This document shows, in pieces, positions 1 through 12,899 of a DNA stretch of 64,000 nucleotides. Position numbers and translations under genes: made by a program. The number at the start of each line of letters is the position of its first letter. Position 1 is the stretch's first letter. Source of the DNA: Ahaetulla prasina (taxonomy: Eukaryota; Chordata; Lepidosauria; Squamata; Colubridae). The notes under the pieces were generated by a model, which was not told where the DNA came from, searched no databases, and worked only from the letters and a program-made list of their open reading frames with translations. The stretch covers positions 161,456,502 through 161,520,501 of the forward strand of contig NC_080541.1 of NCBI RefSeq assembly GCF_028640845.1, written 5' to 3'.

Positions 1-306
1 CTGATTCTGAAGCTGTTCCTAGCTATCTGCGGGCACAGCTAGCTGCTTTGCTGAGGAGAAAGCACATTGTGAAGCACTTCATTCAAAAGCTTTGTACAGC
101 CCTAATATTTGCCAAGCATGTAATGATCATTAGAAGTGGTCCCTTGAGATCAAACTCCCTTTTAGCATGGAACACTCTTTTAAATAAAGTTCAGTGTAGT
201 TAATTATAGCAACAATTGTGCATTCTCTAATATATATAATCACAATGAACTTGAATAAAAAACTTATATCTTCTCCAGTTTAGTAAATATTAAAATAAAA
301 CATTAC
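1..306 (-). other. MIER1: MIER1 intron 2 (partial)
   Basis: AT-rich sequence downstream of MIER1 exon 2 on the minus strand, cut by the window edge. I recognise no exon or repeat in it. Confidence 0.6.
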
Positions 307-331
307 CTGGGCTTGCTGATTCAACTGATGG
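307..331 (-). CDS. MIER1: MIER1 exon 2 (25-nt microexon)
   Basis: The minus strand shows an acceptor (TTGAACAG, ending at 332), 25 coding bases reading P-S-V-E-S-A-S-P-G, and a GTAATG donor at 306-301. This matches the MIER1 N-terminus directly after MAE; human has Ser where this sequence has Ala at the sixth position. The exon enters in phase 0 from exon 1 and leaves in phase 1. The remaining MIER1 exons, with the acidic region, ELM2 and SANT domains, lie outside the window to the left. It is too short for ORF finders and was recognised from the protein sequence and the flanking splice sites. Confidence 0.88.
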
Positions 332-639
332 CTGTTCAAAAGAGAAAAAGAAAATATTATTAGTAATAACACCAATTATAATGTTAAACTTTATTTAAAG
401 CAAGCATATAATTGTCTAGAAAATGTCTGATTTGTTACAAGAAGAAAAATAAATACATCATGGAAATATTTGCAATTATTATTTTTAGCCATCGGTAAAA
501 TACAGGTAGTTGTTTTAGGAACACCCCCCCTCAAAGATATTTATTACCCAGTTACAAAATTCCAATGGCCAAGTTCCCCCACCCCCAATGGTCAAATGGC
601 AGCATTCTGGGCACCCAGTAACTGATCCATATTTACAGT

Positions 640-874
640 CTTATGTGACCGCAATTTATGATGGTTTTGCTGAAAACCGGTATTATTTTCGGTTTTGGCA
701 AAATGCCTCATAGTCAATACATTTGCTTAACAACCAAAAATTCACTTAATGACCATGGTGATTCACTTAATAACTGCTGCAAAAGGTTATAAATTTGAGT
801 TGGGCGTGATGACCTGCTTTACAACTTATAATTTAATGGCAGGCTCCATTATGGTCATAAGTCAAGGACTACAT
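640..874. repeat. TCCTC-family squamate repeat copy
   Basis: A diverged member of the family described at 14354. It holds the characteristic phrases (cattaatgaccat-type text, TGGTCATAAGTC) and ends AAGTCAAGGACTACATA. Left boundary uncertain. Confidence 0.5.
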
Positions 875-1266
875 ATAATTAAAGGGAGAAAAAAAACCCT
901 TACAGGGAAATTAGCAGCAAAGCTCTTAAAATATTACTAGCCTAAATAGTCAAACACACAACTGTTAAGAAAATTAACAGATATTTCAGATTTCTAATAC
1001 TCGAGTATTTATCAGTAACTCAAACTTGTCTAACTGAAGCATTACCACTTGGCATGTTCATGGTATTTAATATTCTGTTTATGTCTGGTCTGTTGTATTT
1101 TATTTCGGTATTACTTGTGAAGATATCCTTTACCTTATCCATTTTTCATGATGAAAAATCTAACAAACCTATGTCTGTCACAAGCACAAAAATTCACCTA
1201 TCAATAAAAACTAAAGAATTTATGAAAAAAGTTAAGAAAAAACAATGTCTTAATATATATATATTA

Positions 1267-1297
1267 GATGGATGGATGGATGGATGGATAGATGGAT
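1267..1297. repeat. (GATG)n microsatellite
   Basis: About seven tetranucleotide units with one GATA variant near the end. Confidence 0.9.
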
Positions 1298-2639
1298 AAT
1301 ATTTCAAAGTTTCTGAATAATATTGTTTATGTCAAGCATGAGGATCAGGGGTCCAGGCAGTTCAACATAAAGATTTATTGAAAGAATCTCTTCAAGAATC
1401 TGAATTACTAACAAAGCAAATTGGCAGTAGATAACAGTCAATGGAATTCAAAGTGGGCTGGACTCTTGTGGGTACAAAGAGACTAGAGCCTGATGACGCA
1501 TTTGATTCCTGCTTTGGGCTCAGCCTGGTAATTTCCTATGGTTTAATTTAGAATATATGACATATCCATGGATGATTTAATTTGTTTTCTGATAATTATC
1601 AATGATATTTATTTACTGTATTTTAAACCATATAATTTAAGTGATTCCGAGTGTACAAACAATTAACTATAAACATATAATAAAACCTAAAAATAAAATT
1701 GTAACAAATATATCAGTGTAATATAGCAATAAAATAAAACATACACTTGATGCCAACGCCACTTAATAAGTGCAAAAAAAGAAAAGCTGTCTTCATAGGT
1801 CTATGAAAGATTGGATTGTATGCTGACTAGAACATAGGTACGAGAATATTCCATAATGGGAGACTGCCAAAGAAAAGTTTTTTCTGCCTCCCCATCCCAA
1901 ATTCCCTTTATCTCTTATATGTGGACAACCCTAAACAACTTCTCCTTGAGTTAAGTATACACTAAGGAGTTTATAGTTTCCAAGATCAGTAATTAATATC
2001 AAATCACAGCAGAGCACAATCAGGAAAGCATGAATCACACTAAATTTCTTTAATTAGCCCTACTGTTAGAAAACAAGGAGACTCTTCTAGTGAGTACCAT
2101 GGTGAAATGATACTGGATGTAAGTTGCCAAAATCTCTCTGGAAAAAGTAGAGATCTCAAGATTACCCACATTTACTCCCCGCTTGTTTTTGGTGAGCAGA
2201 TGGCAGGAACTTCATTTTTGTGATCAATTTATGACTGACTAAGGAATTCATAGAACTTATAGCTGCTAATGCAGTCTATATATAACTACCTCAACTGAAC
2301 CTAAATTGAGGTTCACTCTTAATAATTTTAAATTTATTTATTTTATTTTTTGCTTAAAGATTGAGAACCTTTAGATAAGCAGGTCTTAGTGAAATCACTG
2401 AGTGAGTTTTGTTCAATCCTTCAAAAAATAAATTTTAACTACAAGTTCAAAGATGTGTAAAAAAAATTGGAGGGAAACTATAGCAAAAGGATGTTTAGTA
2501 TTGACTTTAGAAAGTTTTTAACAAACATACAAACAAAATAAAAGTCTTAAGTCTTAGTTTAAGACTTTGAAGTTAATTGAAAGGATCTTTCCCATGGGAA
2601 AATATCTATATATTTGGATAAAACTGATAACTTTGGAGG

Positions 2640-3560
2640 TTATCACTAGTGGACACTTTAAGAGAGATCTGCGATGAATGGCTTTCAGAAAGTTATTTAC
2701 TATTACTGAAGAATTAGAAGATGGTACTGAAGAGGAACAAGGCTACTGAATAAAATTGAAATTGATTTGAAGGTGGATTAAAAAATGATAGCCTATAAGA
2801 AAGAGATGGAATTAGCAAATTTACAAATGAAACTAAATTATGATTTAATAAGTGAAAAAGACATACACATATTAAAGCAGAAGAGTGCTGTGGATTATTC
2901 CTCTACATTGGATTTACAAAAGGGACTTGTTGAAGTTGCCAAGGATTTTCTAAAGAGACAGTAAGAATATGAACAGTGGTGAATAACTTCTTTCTATTAG
3001 AATTACAGAGGGTCTTGAAAGGATATGAGGGATTCTGAGAGAAGTGACAAAGTATCAAAAGGGGATGTTAGAACTTTGAGAGATCTAAAGATTGTTGGGA
3101 GAAAGAAGAATATAAAATAGATTTATTTGATTGACATTAAAATAAATGGGTTGCTATTTTTGGTAATGTTTAAATGGTTTGTTGACAGATTGGATGATGA
3201 TGTTTTAAAAGTTTTGTCTGTTTGAAGAGAGGAAATGGGGGAATATGTTTAAATAGAGATGGAAATTTAAATATAAAAGTAAGAATTCAAATTGAATTTA
3301 AGCAGATATAGTCTGTGATAGGGCTGTTATTTTTGATAACCCTGATTAATTGCTGATTAATATGGAGAGATAAGTTTTTGGAGATTGTTTATACGGGATG
3401 AAGAGTTGCTTGGTGCTATTTTAAGAGACAGTGAAGATGTTGATCATATTTGCAGGGGATGTTCCTTTTTCTCTTTTCCTTTTTTCTTATCTGCATTAGA
3501 TGCATACACAAACTATATAAATTGTATTCATTTTATTTGTAATTTTTAATGATATTATTA
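2640..3560 (+). repeat. Purine-rich decayed retrotransposon-like stretch
   Basis: About 900 bp of A/G-rich sequence whose broken frames look like a coiled-coil, Lys/Glu-rich ORF1-type protein. I suspect an old L1-like LINE, but the frame is interrupted often and I cannot name the family. Confidence 0.25.
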
Positions 3561-3575
3561 TATAAAAAATAAGGG

Positions 3576-3674
3576 GCTAGGATGCAGAAATCTGGAAGCA
3601 AAATAAGCAAAATCTCACCCTCATTATGAGGATGAGATTTTGCTTATTTTGCTTCTGGGTTTCTGTATCCTAGC
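3576..3674. repeat. Near-perfect hairpin, 42-bp arms
   Basis: The left arm starts GCTAGGATGCAGAAATC and the right arm is its reverse complement with four differences in 42. The loop is about 15 nt (ccctcattatgagga) and itself partly palindromic. It lies in MIER1 intron 1. Confidence 0.85.
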
Positions 3675-6629
3675 ATCCTCCATTGAGGTGCAGCCAACTT
3701 TTCTCAGATTGCAAAACTGAAGGACCACCCTTTCAGATAAGCTGGATATTGAGACATGCTCCTCATAAATGTTTTGAAATACAATACTCATGTTTCTCAC
3801 TCAGTTTCAGTGAATTCTCTTCCAGAATCCAATAGTAACTGGGAGATACACAAATGAGTATCATTAGGATACTAACTATAGCTTATCATAAACTTATCAA
3901 TAAACTTTTCCACCAGTTTTGTGTAGTCCCCACAATATTCTCAAAAACCTTCCTTCAAAATTATTGACAGATCCTAGTTCACATCATAGGTATTTCCCCA
4001 GATACTGCTTTAGATCATGCCTTTGAAGAGGAAAATTCAGGCAAATCTTCAGGCCTCTTCTTTTCCAATAGAGAGCAACTGACCTTAAACAATGCCATGG
4101 GACAATATCCCACCAAAGCAATAAGAGGGAAATCTTAAAGCTTTGCCTCCTTTATTGCCATGTAGGCTTGAATATGAGCTCTTATTTGGCCAAGGCCACT
4201 TTTGTCTTCTTCTATGGCACTCTATTAGCTTCTGCTATTTTAACTCCTATACCACCTCAGAAAGCTTAGCAGAACATGGGATTAGCAGACAGGAGAAGGC
4301 TACACAAGGACAATTCAACCCCCTGGTCACCTCCAAATTCCAACCAACAACAATGGAATTGTTTCTCAAGTTACTAGGAAAATCCCTAAGTGTTTAGTGG
4401 AATTCCTCCAGATACATATCTGAGGCAGATAGTCAGTCACGCCACCTTGCAGAAATTATCCAAGTATCTTGTTGGGGCAGCCACATAGAATCCTTACACA
4501 GACACTTACAACACACCATCTCAAAAGAAGGATGCCTGGTCACAGATAAATTATTTCTTAAGGGCACAACCACCCTCCCTCTTGAACCCTGGCTCTGCAG
4601 TTGCTATCAGACACAAAACTCGGGAGGACCAAAGGCCTAATCTGCTCAATATATATATTCGTTCATTTACCACCAACTTATGAATAAAAGTAGCATTATT
4701 ACAGATGGATCTGGCATTCAGCAACAGTAGATATAGTAATTTACAATACTATATGGTACAACATGTAATATCAAAAAAGAATTTAATTGTTATTGGCAGT
4801 AGGATCTGCCTCAAAGACTGAAGTGTCTAGGAAGCTATACTAAAGACATTAAGATATTATCTTAATATCGGTACTTAGACACTGCTCATCAACTACACAT
4901 AAATGTTGATGTTCTACCCACCGAAGCTGCCATGTACAATAATAGAGAGCTGCTTAAACAGTTAGTCAGTCACTTCAAAACATATCTGTTTCCACCTTCT
5001 TTACCTTTCAGGAAGCACAGAATTTCATAACAAATGAAAAGCATGTTCTCAATAGCTTTGCAAAATTAGAAATCATAACCTTTAGAGGCTTAGTTTTTAC
5101 TCAATTTTTTACTCCAGGTTTAGTTTTTATTTAAACAATAAAATAATTGGTCCTTAATGAAGGGGGGAAAATGAAGCAAAATAGATGAAGAACTTGTGAA
5201 ATATACAAAGTATTTCAAAAACTACATAGACATTTGTCATTATTGCATAAACAGATATTTTCCATTTCATCTTGCTCATATCCCAAAAGTTCCAAATCAG
5301 ATAAGATCAGATAAGATCAGTTCTGATTATTGTATGAGAGACAATGAGAGTTGGATACAAATTTACCAAAAACATATTTTTAAAAACTAGGGATGCAGAG
5401 CATGGCATTCAGAATTCATTCCAACCCTCTAATAATAGCTCCACTTTAAGTCATGTGACTGGCAGAAGGAAGAATGGAGTTCAAAGTTTAAAAAAAAGGA
5501 AAAGCTCACATTACATGGCACTCCAGAGGGGAATAGTGGTAAAATTTTCTTGGATTTTTTTTTCCTCTGCAACCCCTGGCCTATTCAGCCTATCTTCAAA
5601 CTTGATCTTTCTTTTGACAGCTTCTATCCTAATAGCTAGTTTTGTCTCATCCTGTTCAGTATTATACACTGATGGACAGAGTCCCAAGTATCTTTTATCA
5701 CAACAGAATAAGAAATAGCTGAGTATGGTCCAGTTGTCAGTTCCATAATTCCAGTGTACACAAAGTCGAAGCCCTAGAAATTACAAATAAAAAGAATAGC
5801 ACTTGTACAGCTATCAATAAACTATTCAAAGTCAATATTATGCTGTTCCTGTTATCCAGAAGAAAACAACTATGGATTTTAAAAGCCTAATATGCAAAAA
5901 CAACCATAAGTTTTTGAAATGCCATGATTTCCTACTATCTCTCAAATATATGTCCAACAAACACAACAAAAAGTATTGAATATAGCTTTTGGAGATTACA
6001 TTTTAAAAATAATGATATAAAATTGGAAATCAAACTATTATTTTAACTGATTGAAAAAAATATTGAGTTCACAGTAAGTCATGAAAGGAAGTTATTACCT
6101 ATCAATCTCCAATGATTTATAGGGGCATACCTTTAGGATTATTATAGTGATAGTCCACTTTTTTCTAGGGCTCAAGATCATCCCCAGCCAGACACTTTAA
6201 CTACTAGACTACCACTGGCCAAGGATAAATAGCATCAACTGTATGGCAAAATCTAGGTAACAAGTTGATCCTCACCTGTAATTATTCAAACTACAAAGTT
6301 GATGCACTATAATTAGGAATTTCTACTGCTTTGTTTATAACAGAAAAGCTTTTCCAAAGACAACGGTATTTACTTATTTACTACCAGATGCATATTCTAC
6401 CTTTATTTTACACAATCAAGATAAGTCTATATAAAGATCTATTTTCTCCACAACAATCCCCCTATGAAGTGGGTTGAGCTGAGTGACCCCATCTCTTTAA
6501 TATTCTTCATGATCCTAGTGCCCGCTGCATATTTTAAGATGAAAGTCTAAGAATTTCCAACCAGCATCATGTCAGAGAACAAACTTAAATTGTAAACTTA
6601 GAAAGGCTTGAAGCCTAACCAGTAACAGT

Positions 6630-6760
6630 AGCAGAATTGGAAGGAACCGTGGAGGTCATCTAGTCCAACCTCCTGCTCATGCAGGAGACCTATAATAAGA
6701 TATGAGAGAGATTTCACCATTTTTAGAGTAATCTCAAACTCAGTTCCTGATCTGTAGTAC
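6630..6760 (-). mobile_element. CR1 LINE 3' fragment
   Basis: Contains the CR1 landmark GGAGGTCATCTAGTCCAACC, read on the plus strand as the reverse complement of a CR1 3' end. Diverged and short. Confidence 0.65.
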
Positions 6761-7242
6761 TTTTATCTTCCTCGCTTCAGCACGATCTGACCATCACCAA
6801 GTGCTATACAGTGAGATGAAGTCAGGGCTAGCCGTCCAGTGCTCCCCATCACCATTTAAACGTTCCCACGGCCCCACTACCAACCATGCACGTATTCTAC
6901 CCCCCTTAACGGATTCCTTGTTAGATGCCGGCTAGATGCTGAAGCTTGCCCAGTGCACAGGAGCCCATTCCAACCCTCAGCTGTTCCCAGCTCACAGCTG
7001 AGCATGCTGCCCAACATCTGTGGAAGCAGCGCCAGGCCTGGCCGGAATCCAAATGGAAGTAGCAACGGAGCCGAGGCCCACAGGTATAGGGCGTGGTGGG
7101 CGTAGCTTGGCCACCCAGTGGGTCGTGTTGGAACACCCTGGTTCAATGTCCCTGGTGTCGCCTGTCCCCACCGGAATGGCAGCCTTGAGCTGCCAGGCAC
7201 GCCAGGGCTGACTCTAAATTTTACAGAAATATAAACAACATA

Positions 7243-7614
7243 CCGTATATACTCGAGTATAAGCCGAGTTTTTCAGCACGTTTTTTGTGCTGAAAAACGT
7301 CCCCTCGGCTTATACTCGAGTATATACGGCTTATACTCGAGTTTTTGTTTTTTTCCTTTTTTTCACATTATACCGGCCGGCGCGAACTTGGCGGGCTTTT
7401 GCTTTAGCGCGGGGAAGCCCTGCCGGTGCAGTGAGAGGGCGGGGCGGGGGAGCCGCCAGCCTTCTCGGCCGAGGGAGGGAGGGTTTCGCCGACCGGTAGG
7501 TGCCTCATTTCCCACCCTCGGCTTATACTCGAGTCCCCAGTTTACCCCAGTTTTTGGGGTAAAATTGGGGACCTCGGCTTATACTCGGATCGGCTTATAT
7601 TCGAGTATATACGG
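7243..7614. mobile_element. TA-flanked non-autonomous DNA transposon with GC-rich core
   Basis: Ends are inverted repeats (CCGTATATACTCGAGTATAA and its complement) flanked by TA on both sides. The left 88 bp is itself a hairpin. The interior is GC-rich and repeats the CGGCTTATACTCGAG motif. It has no coding sequence. Tc1/mariner-like by its TA target, family not certain. Confidence 0.7.
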
Positions 7615-8489
7615 TAATTTCAAAAAAGAACACCCAGCTGGATTAGGACAAAATCTATGTTAGTTTGGCATTAGCAAATAGAACATGGAGTTTCATCTCT
7701 TCATATCAGTCACCCTGAAAATAGCAGTTTGAAGCATGTTACCTCCAAAGGTAACCAGTTTCCTATACCAAGAGATAAAAAAATATGGGGAAAAAGTTGT
7801 AGGCTCAGCCAATCAAGAGGTACAAAGGAAGAGTGCCCTGAAGTGGGCTTCTCTCCTGTGGAAAGGTTTGTCATCCCCCCTCCAAGGCAAGAGTAGCTCC
7901 CACTGTCATGATGCTCCAAAAAGATTTTAAAAACTTGGCTTTCTGGAACACCTTTGGTTTCTGACTATTATAGAATACCTAGTGTAGGAATGCTTTGTTA
8001 TAATTTTAAAACATAATAAGATACTGATTTTCTTTTATTGTTGTTGTATTTTATTGCCAATGCATTGGCAATTGCTTTATCATCATTTAGAGTCACTTTG
8101 ACTGAAATAGTTTATAAATGTATAAATAGAATGAGAAAATATTCCAAAATTTGAGGGCTGTTTGGCAATCAAACAGATTGCCTCAAGTAGTTAGATGTTT
8201 CTTCTTCTTTGGATGTATTGAAGCAGAAGCTAGGCAGCCTTCTGTCAAGCATACTAAAACAGCATCCTTTCATTAAAAAAAAATAGTAAAATGAACAGTG
8301 AACTGGGCCAGGTGATTTTCAAGATCTCTCTAACTTTATCATCCTAGGGAAACCTGATTTATATAACAAACTATATATCAGGAAATGGAGCTAGTGTAAA
8401 AGACAGCAGGGAGACTTTTGAAAGCATATGCTCCACACATCACATTACTTTGCTCTTCAAACATTTCACTGCTTTTTATTATGCTCCCA

Positions 8490-8570
8490 AGTGCAATTCA
8501 ATGTACTTGTGTTGATCTACAAAGTTCTAAACTATGTGAGACCAGGAAATTTAAGGTATCATTTATTTCC
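8490..8570 (+). mobile_element. L2/CR1-type LINE fossil
   Basis: One frame reads FNVLVLIYKVLNYVRPGNL, which resembles the C-terminal reverse transcriptase motif of L2/CR1 LINEs (LTYKALHGLAP type). Very short. Confidence 0.45.
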
Positions 8571-9367
8571 ATATTAATGTTAATGCCAAAAATCTATCTG
8601 AATTGTGGTAGGATACGAATGTAATAAATAAATATTGGTAATTTATTATCATAACTGGAAACCACATTCTGTAGCATAATTAAAGAATTTACTACCAAAG
8701 AAGAAACAAAATTTCTCCCTTCTCATTCTGCTTTCAATGAATAAATACTCTACATTTTCAGAACATACAGTGTATTTAGAGCTCTCTGGGCCTCAAAGCA
8801 AAACTCTCACAAGGAGCTGTGCAATTTGAGAGTTAAGTTGTTGACTCTCTCCCAATTGAGATTGGTTCTGAGAAAGAGAAGAGAGGCATCATGAGCTGCT
8901 TTATCTTCTCTGCTGCTGTCACAACATGCTTAAGCCTCACAACAATCTCCTCTTAGTCTCTTAGTCATTACAAAGCATCCCATTCCTGGCTGACAACTAG
9001 AAGGTGACTGTCAGTAATGGCACTACTACTGTTGTTGAGGCAACAGCTTACTTGGGAACAACAGTGGAGAATGATGAAGTAACAGTAACTCTACCCTCAC
9101 AGGCCATTCTTCTCTTGTTGGAGCACTGTGAGACCAGGCTTATTTCTTTGAAAGATTGAAGGTATGGAGCAAGGGAGAATCTGGAGTATCCTGTATTTCT
9201 GAGCTCTGTAGAATTAAGCTATTAATTTTTAACTGAGAAAAAGCCTTACCTTGCATGCCCCTGCTTTTAACTCTGTGATGCTATGTTGTTATTTAAATTA
9301 AACACCTCTCTCAGAGTTGGTATTGTATTGCTTAATTGCATGGTAAATATTGATATGTTATTGCAAC

Positions 9368-9750
9368 AAGTGATCCTCAACTTATGATCACAAATTGGTG
9401 GCAAATTTGGTCATTAAGTGATGTGGTCATTAAGCGAGTCATCAGTGACTGAACTGGAGTGTACTACCATTTTTACTGTGGTTGTTAAGTGAATAACAGC
9501 ATTCGTTAAATGAATCCAGCTTCCTCCATTGACTTTGCTGGTTGGAAGCCGGATTGGAATTTATCAAATCATGACTATGAGTGCAAGATGCTACAACCAT
9601 CATAAATGTGAGCCAGTTGCCAAGCACCCAAATTATGATCATGTGACTTTAGAGTGGTGCAATAGTTGTAATTTCAAGAACCATTATGGTCATAAGTCCC
9701 TTTTTCAGAGGCTGCCATAACTTTGAACCAACTCGTACCACTAAGTGGAA
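9368..9750. repeat. TCCTC-family squamate repeat copy
   Basis: Starts GTGATCCTCAACTTATGATC and follows the family for most of its length. See the entry at 14354 for the consensus features. Confidence 0.6.
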
Positions 9751-9885
9751 CTTTCTATTTAAGCAGTTGTCAATCAGTCTGATACTAATTTACCATAAAC
9801 ATTTTTTCTACAGCTTTAACTTCCCATATACTATTGATTCAATCATATAAGGAATGCATATTAAAACTCTGCAGTTAATCTAAAC

Positions 9886-10158
9886 CGGGGTGAAATCTAC
9901 TTACCTTCCCTATTGGTTCGGAAGTGCTCACGCATGTGTGTCACGTGAGATTTTGGACCCTCTGCGCATTACGCAAAGTCTTCTGCGCATGTGCAGAGGG
10001 TCAAAAACAGGTTACTTCCTGGCTAAAACCAGGAACTAATGACGTCCGGGTGGGTGAGCGGAGCTTCACATTGCTGCTACTACTACCAGTTCACCGAATG
10101 TGCCACTGCTGCTACCAGTTCGCCCGAACCAGTGCGAACCATTAGCATTTCACCCCTG
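9886..10158. mobile_element. Non-autonomous hAT element, 273 bp
   Basis: Terminal inverted repeats (CGGGGTGAAAT at the left; ATTTCACCCCTG at the right) are flanked by a perfect 8-bp duplication, ATCTAAAC (9878-9885 and 10159-10166), the hAT signature. A second copy lies at 50285. No transposase. Confidence 0.88.
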
Positions 10159-10388
10159 ATCTAAACTTATTACAAAATGTAAAAACTTTTATTGGCTTTT
10201 AGAAATTTGAAAACTTTTACAAATGTAGTTTTCCTGTTAGTTTACTCAAGTGGGAAAAAATAGTTTAGTTTATTGTTTATTGATTAGTCTGGGAAAATGA
10301 AAACTATAGAAACCAGAAAAGCCTGCTTTTCTTTCTTACAACATAAGCAACTAGCTTTGCAAAGCCAATACAATGTATAAAATTTGTA

Positions 10389-10524
10389 CCGTGTTTCCCC
10401 GAAAATAAGACCTTGTCTTATATTTTTTTTGAACCCTGAAATAAGCGCTTGGCCTTATTGCCATGCGCTCAAAAGTCCGATTGGGCTTATTATCAGGGGA
10501 TTTCTTATTTTGCGGGAAACAGGG
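10389..10524. mobile_element. TA-flanked MITE, 136 bp
   Basis: Begins CCGTGTTTCCCCGAAAATAAG and ends TTATTTTGCGGGAAACAGGG with TA on each side. The interior (ATAAGCGCTTGGCC) is typical of a widespread vertebrate mariner-type MITE. A longer relative lies at 34337. Confidence 0.78.
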
Positions 10525-12899
10525 TATGACAAGAAAGGTCAAAACAACGCATGACTTTCCACATTCTACAATGCAACACCTTTTCCCAGTTAAAAATCAA
10601 TAGTTTAATTCTATATATAAAAAACCACTACATCATCAGATTATTTGTTCTTTAAAATATTTTAATAATTAAAAACTAATAATTAAATTAATAGCTAGCA
10701 ATATTATTAATACTCTCATTCATGCATATTTGAGGATTTTTTTGTTATGGTAATACTGCTCAAAAATATTTTCTCCAGAAATGCTTGCCTTATTTAGTGC
10801 CTCTTTATTTGGATCAGGTAATGATTTGGAGAATTTTTGATGAGTTCAGTAAACGTATGTTCCCAAAGGAAAAAAACTTCAATATTTTATCTTGTTTTAA
10901 TGAAATTGTTACAATTTGTTTCTATTTTTAATATACTATTTTTTGGGTTTTGATTATAAAGATTTTGTTTAAAAATATACTCCTTTGTAAATTACTTTAG
11001 GAATCCCTCTGATAACAAAAAACAGAGGAAAAGAAAAATCATTAGATAGCCTGATCATCTAGCAGTGATCATTGCTACAAAATGCAGTCTTTTTTCAGAA
11101 GTAATGTAGAATATGGTTCATGTGTATGCATATATTTCTTCCTCTAGCATATAATTAAGAGCTCCAATTTTCGATTGAATTTACTTTCACCATTCTGTTA
11201 GAATAAAATAGAAACTTTATTTAGTCAGCATAAAACTGACTAAATAAGTATAAAATTAACACAAAAGTACAAGTAGATACAAAACTCCAGAAAACAATAG
11301 GACATATTCACTGTAAGTTGTCAGCCTACTATTAAAAATTGAATTATATAAATGATAAGCTTTAAAGTATACTACTTTATTTAGAAAAGCTAAGCAAGCA
11401 AAAGCTACTACTAAAACAGAAGAAACTTTCAACATTGTAATTAAAACAAAGAAAAGTTAAGTATAACCATTTTAACTCATTGTATCAAACAGATGTAAAA
11501 ACCATTAAGTTTTCAAAAAGGAAACTGTGAAGAGGCAAGTTTGAACATGAGCCACATGTTCATGAAACTAATCAGTTTCATTTTCTGAATCTCAACTAAA
11601 ATGATTAATATTCTCTGATCTTTTCCTTGTTTTCTATCATTTCGATGGATATCTGAAAACTGCTATCTCGCCTGTCCTGAGATGAGCTTCCCTATTTTTT
11701 CACATATTAATAAAATTGAAAATATAGACCAATTTATTTTACATGTTTTCATTTTCGGTATCATTTTAAACAAAAATGTCATACAGACACAATCTTATTT
11801 AAGTGAGCAAAGGTGAGGCAGCACAGGCATCAAAGCACTGTATTTATTTGGCTCCACATGGAATAATTGTAACTTTTTAAGCAGAAGAGTGGTGAAAGAT
11901 GCTTCTTTTCAAAGATGTGCTAAAACAGGTTATCAATTTTTGAGATAAACAATTCATCCAAGCTGGGATAAGAGATTTTAAGAGGTTTTCCTTGTACCAA
12001 AAAAAATCCCCAAACACATCAATGTTTTAAAGAATATTCAGATGCCAGTAAACTATACTACTATCAATTTTCGAACAATACCCATTACTTGTGGGAATCA
12101 ATCAAAGGCCAATATGGTAGTGTAAAGGATTAAAATAAGCTTTCCTAGACAAGCTCAATTACATCCATATGTTTTTCTCTTGGCAGCAAAACAGAAATGG
12201 TTTGCTATTTTTTTTTCCTGGATTTTTTTTGTTTTGTTTAACTTTCCTCTGCACCCTGTAGATTTGGTATCCCTTAGTGGTCTTCCATCCAACTCTTCAC
12301 CAGGCCAGTCCCTTCCTAGCTTACACGCCCACAAAAAGCTGGACAGGTGCTGCCCCCTCCAGCAGCCAGCCACCATGAGCAAGTCTTATAAGTTGCTCAA
12401 CCTTACCCTGAGAGTCTAAAACACCATTTTGAGCTTCTGAATTTCAAAGGGGGGGGGGGGCGACAAATGTTAACAGTTTTGGCAAATTTCAAAGCCCAGC
12501 CCAGCCCAGCCCGAGAATGGCCTTTTGCAGGGTCCACAAGCCAAGAACTTACAACCTGTTAGAAAAGTATCCTGCCAAATGCTGGAGCAGCACAGAGCTC
12601 TCCCCACTTCAAAGACTTTCAAAGACTGTGTTAAAACACCCAACCATCGGAAGGGAGGGGGGAGAGAGAGAGAAGGCGCTTCAGCAAAATAAGCCTCTCT
12701 TGACTCCCCAACTCACCCCACGAAGCTTTGGGGTCTCCCCAGATCTCCCATTCTCCTGCTGAAGGGAGAGGGGGAGGGAGACAAATAAAGGGGCAACTTG
12801 GGTGAATCCAGACTGTTCCGAACAGGAAGAAAAGCAGCAGCCTTTTTCTCTTCTCTTGTTCACCAGGAAGGCACCTCACATATATCCCAGAAGGAAACG

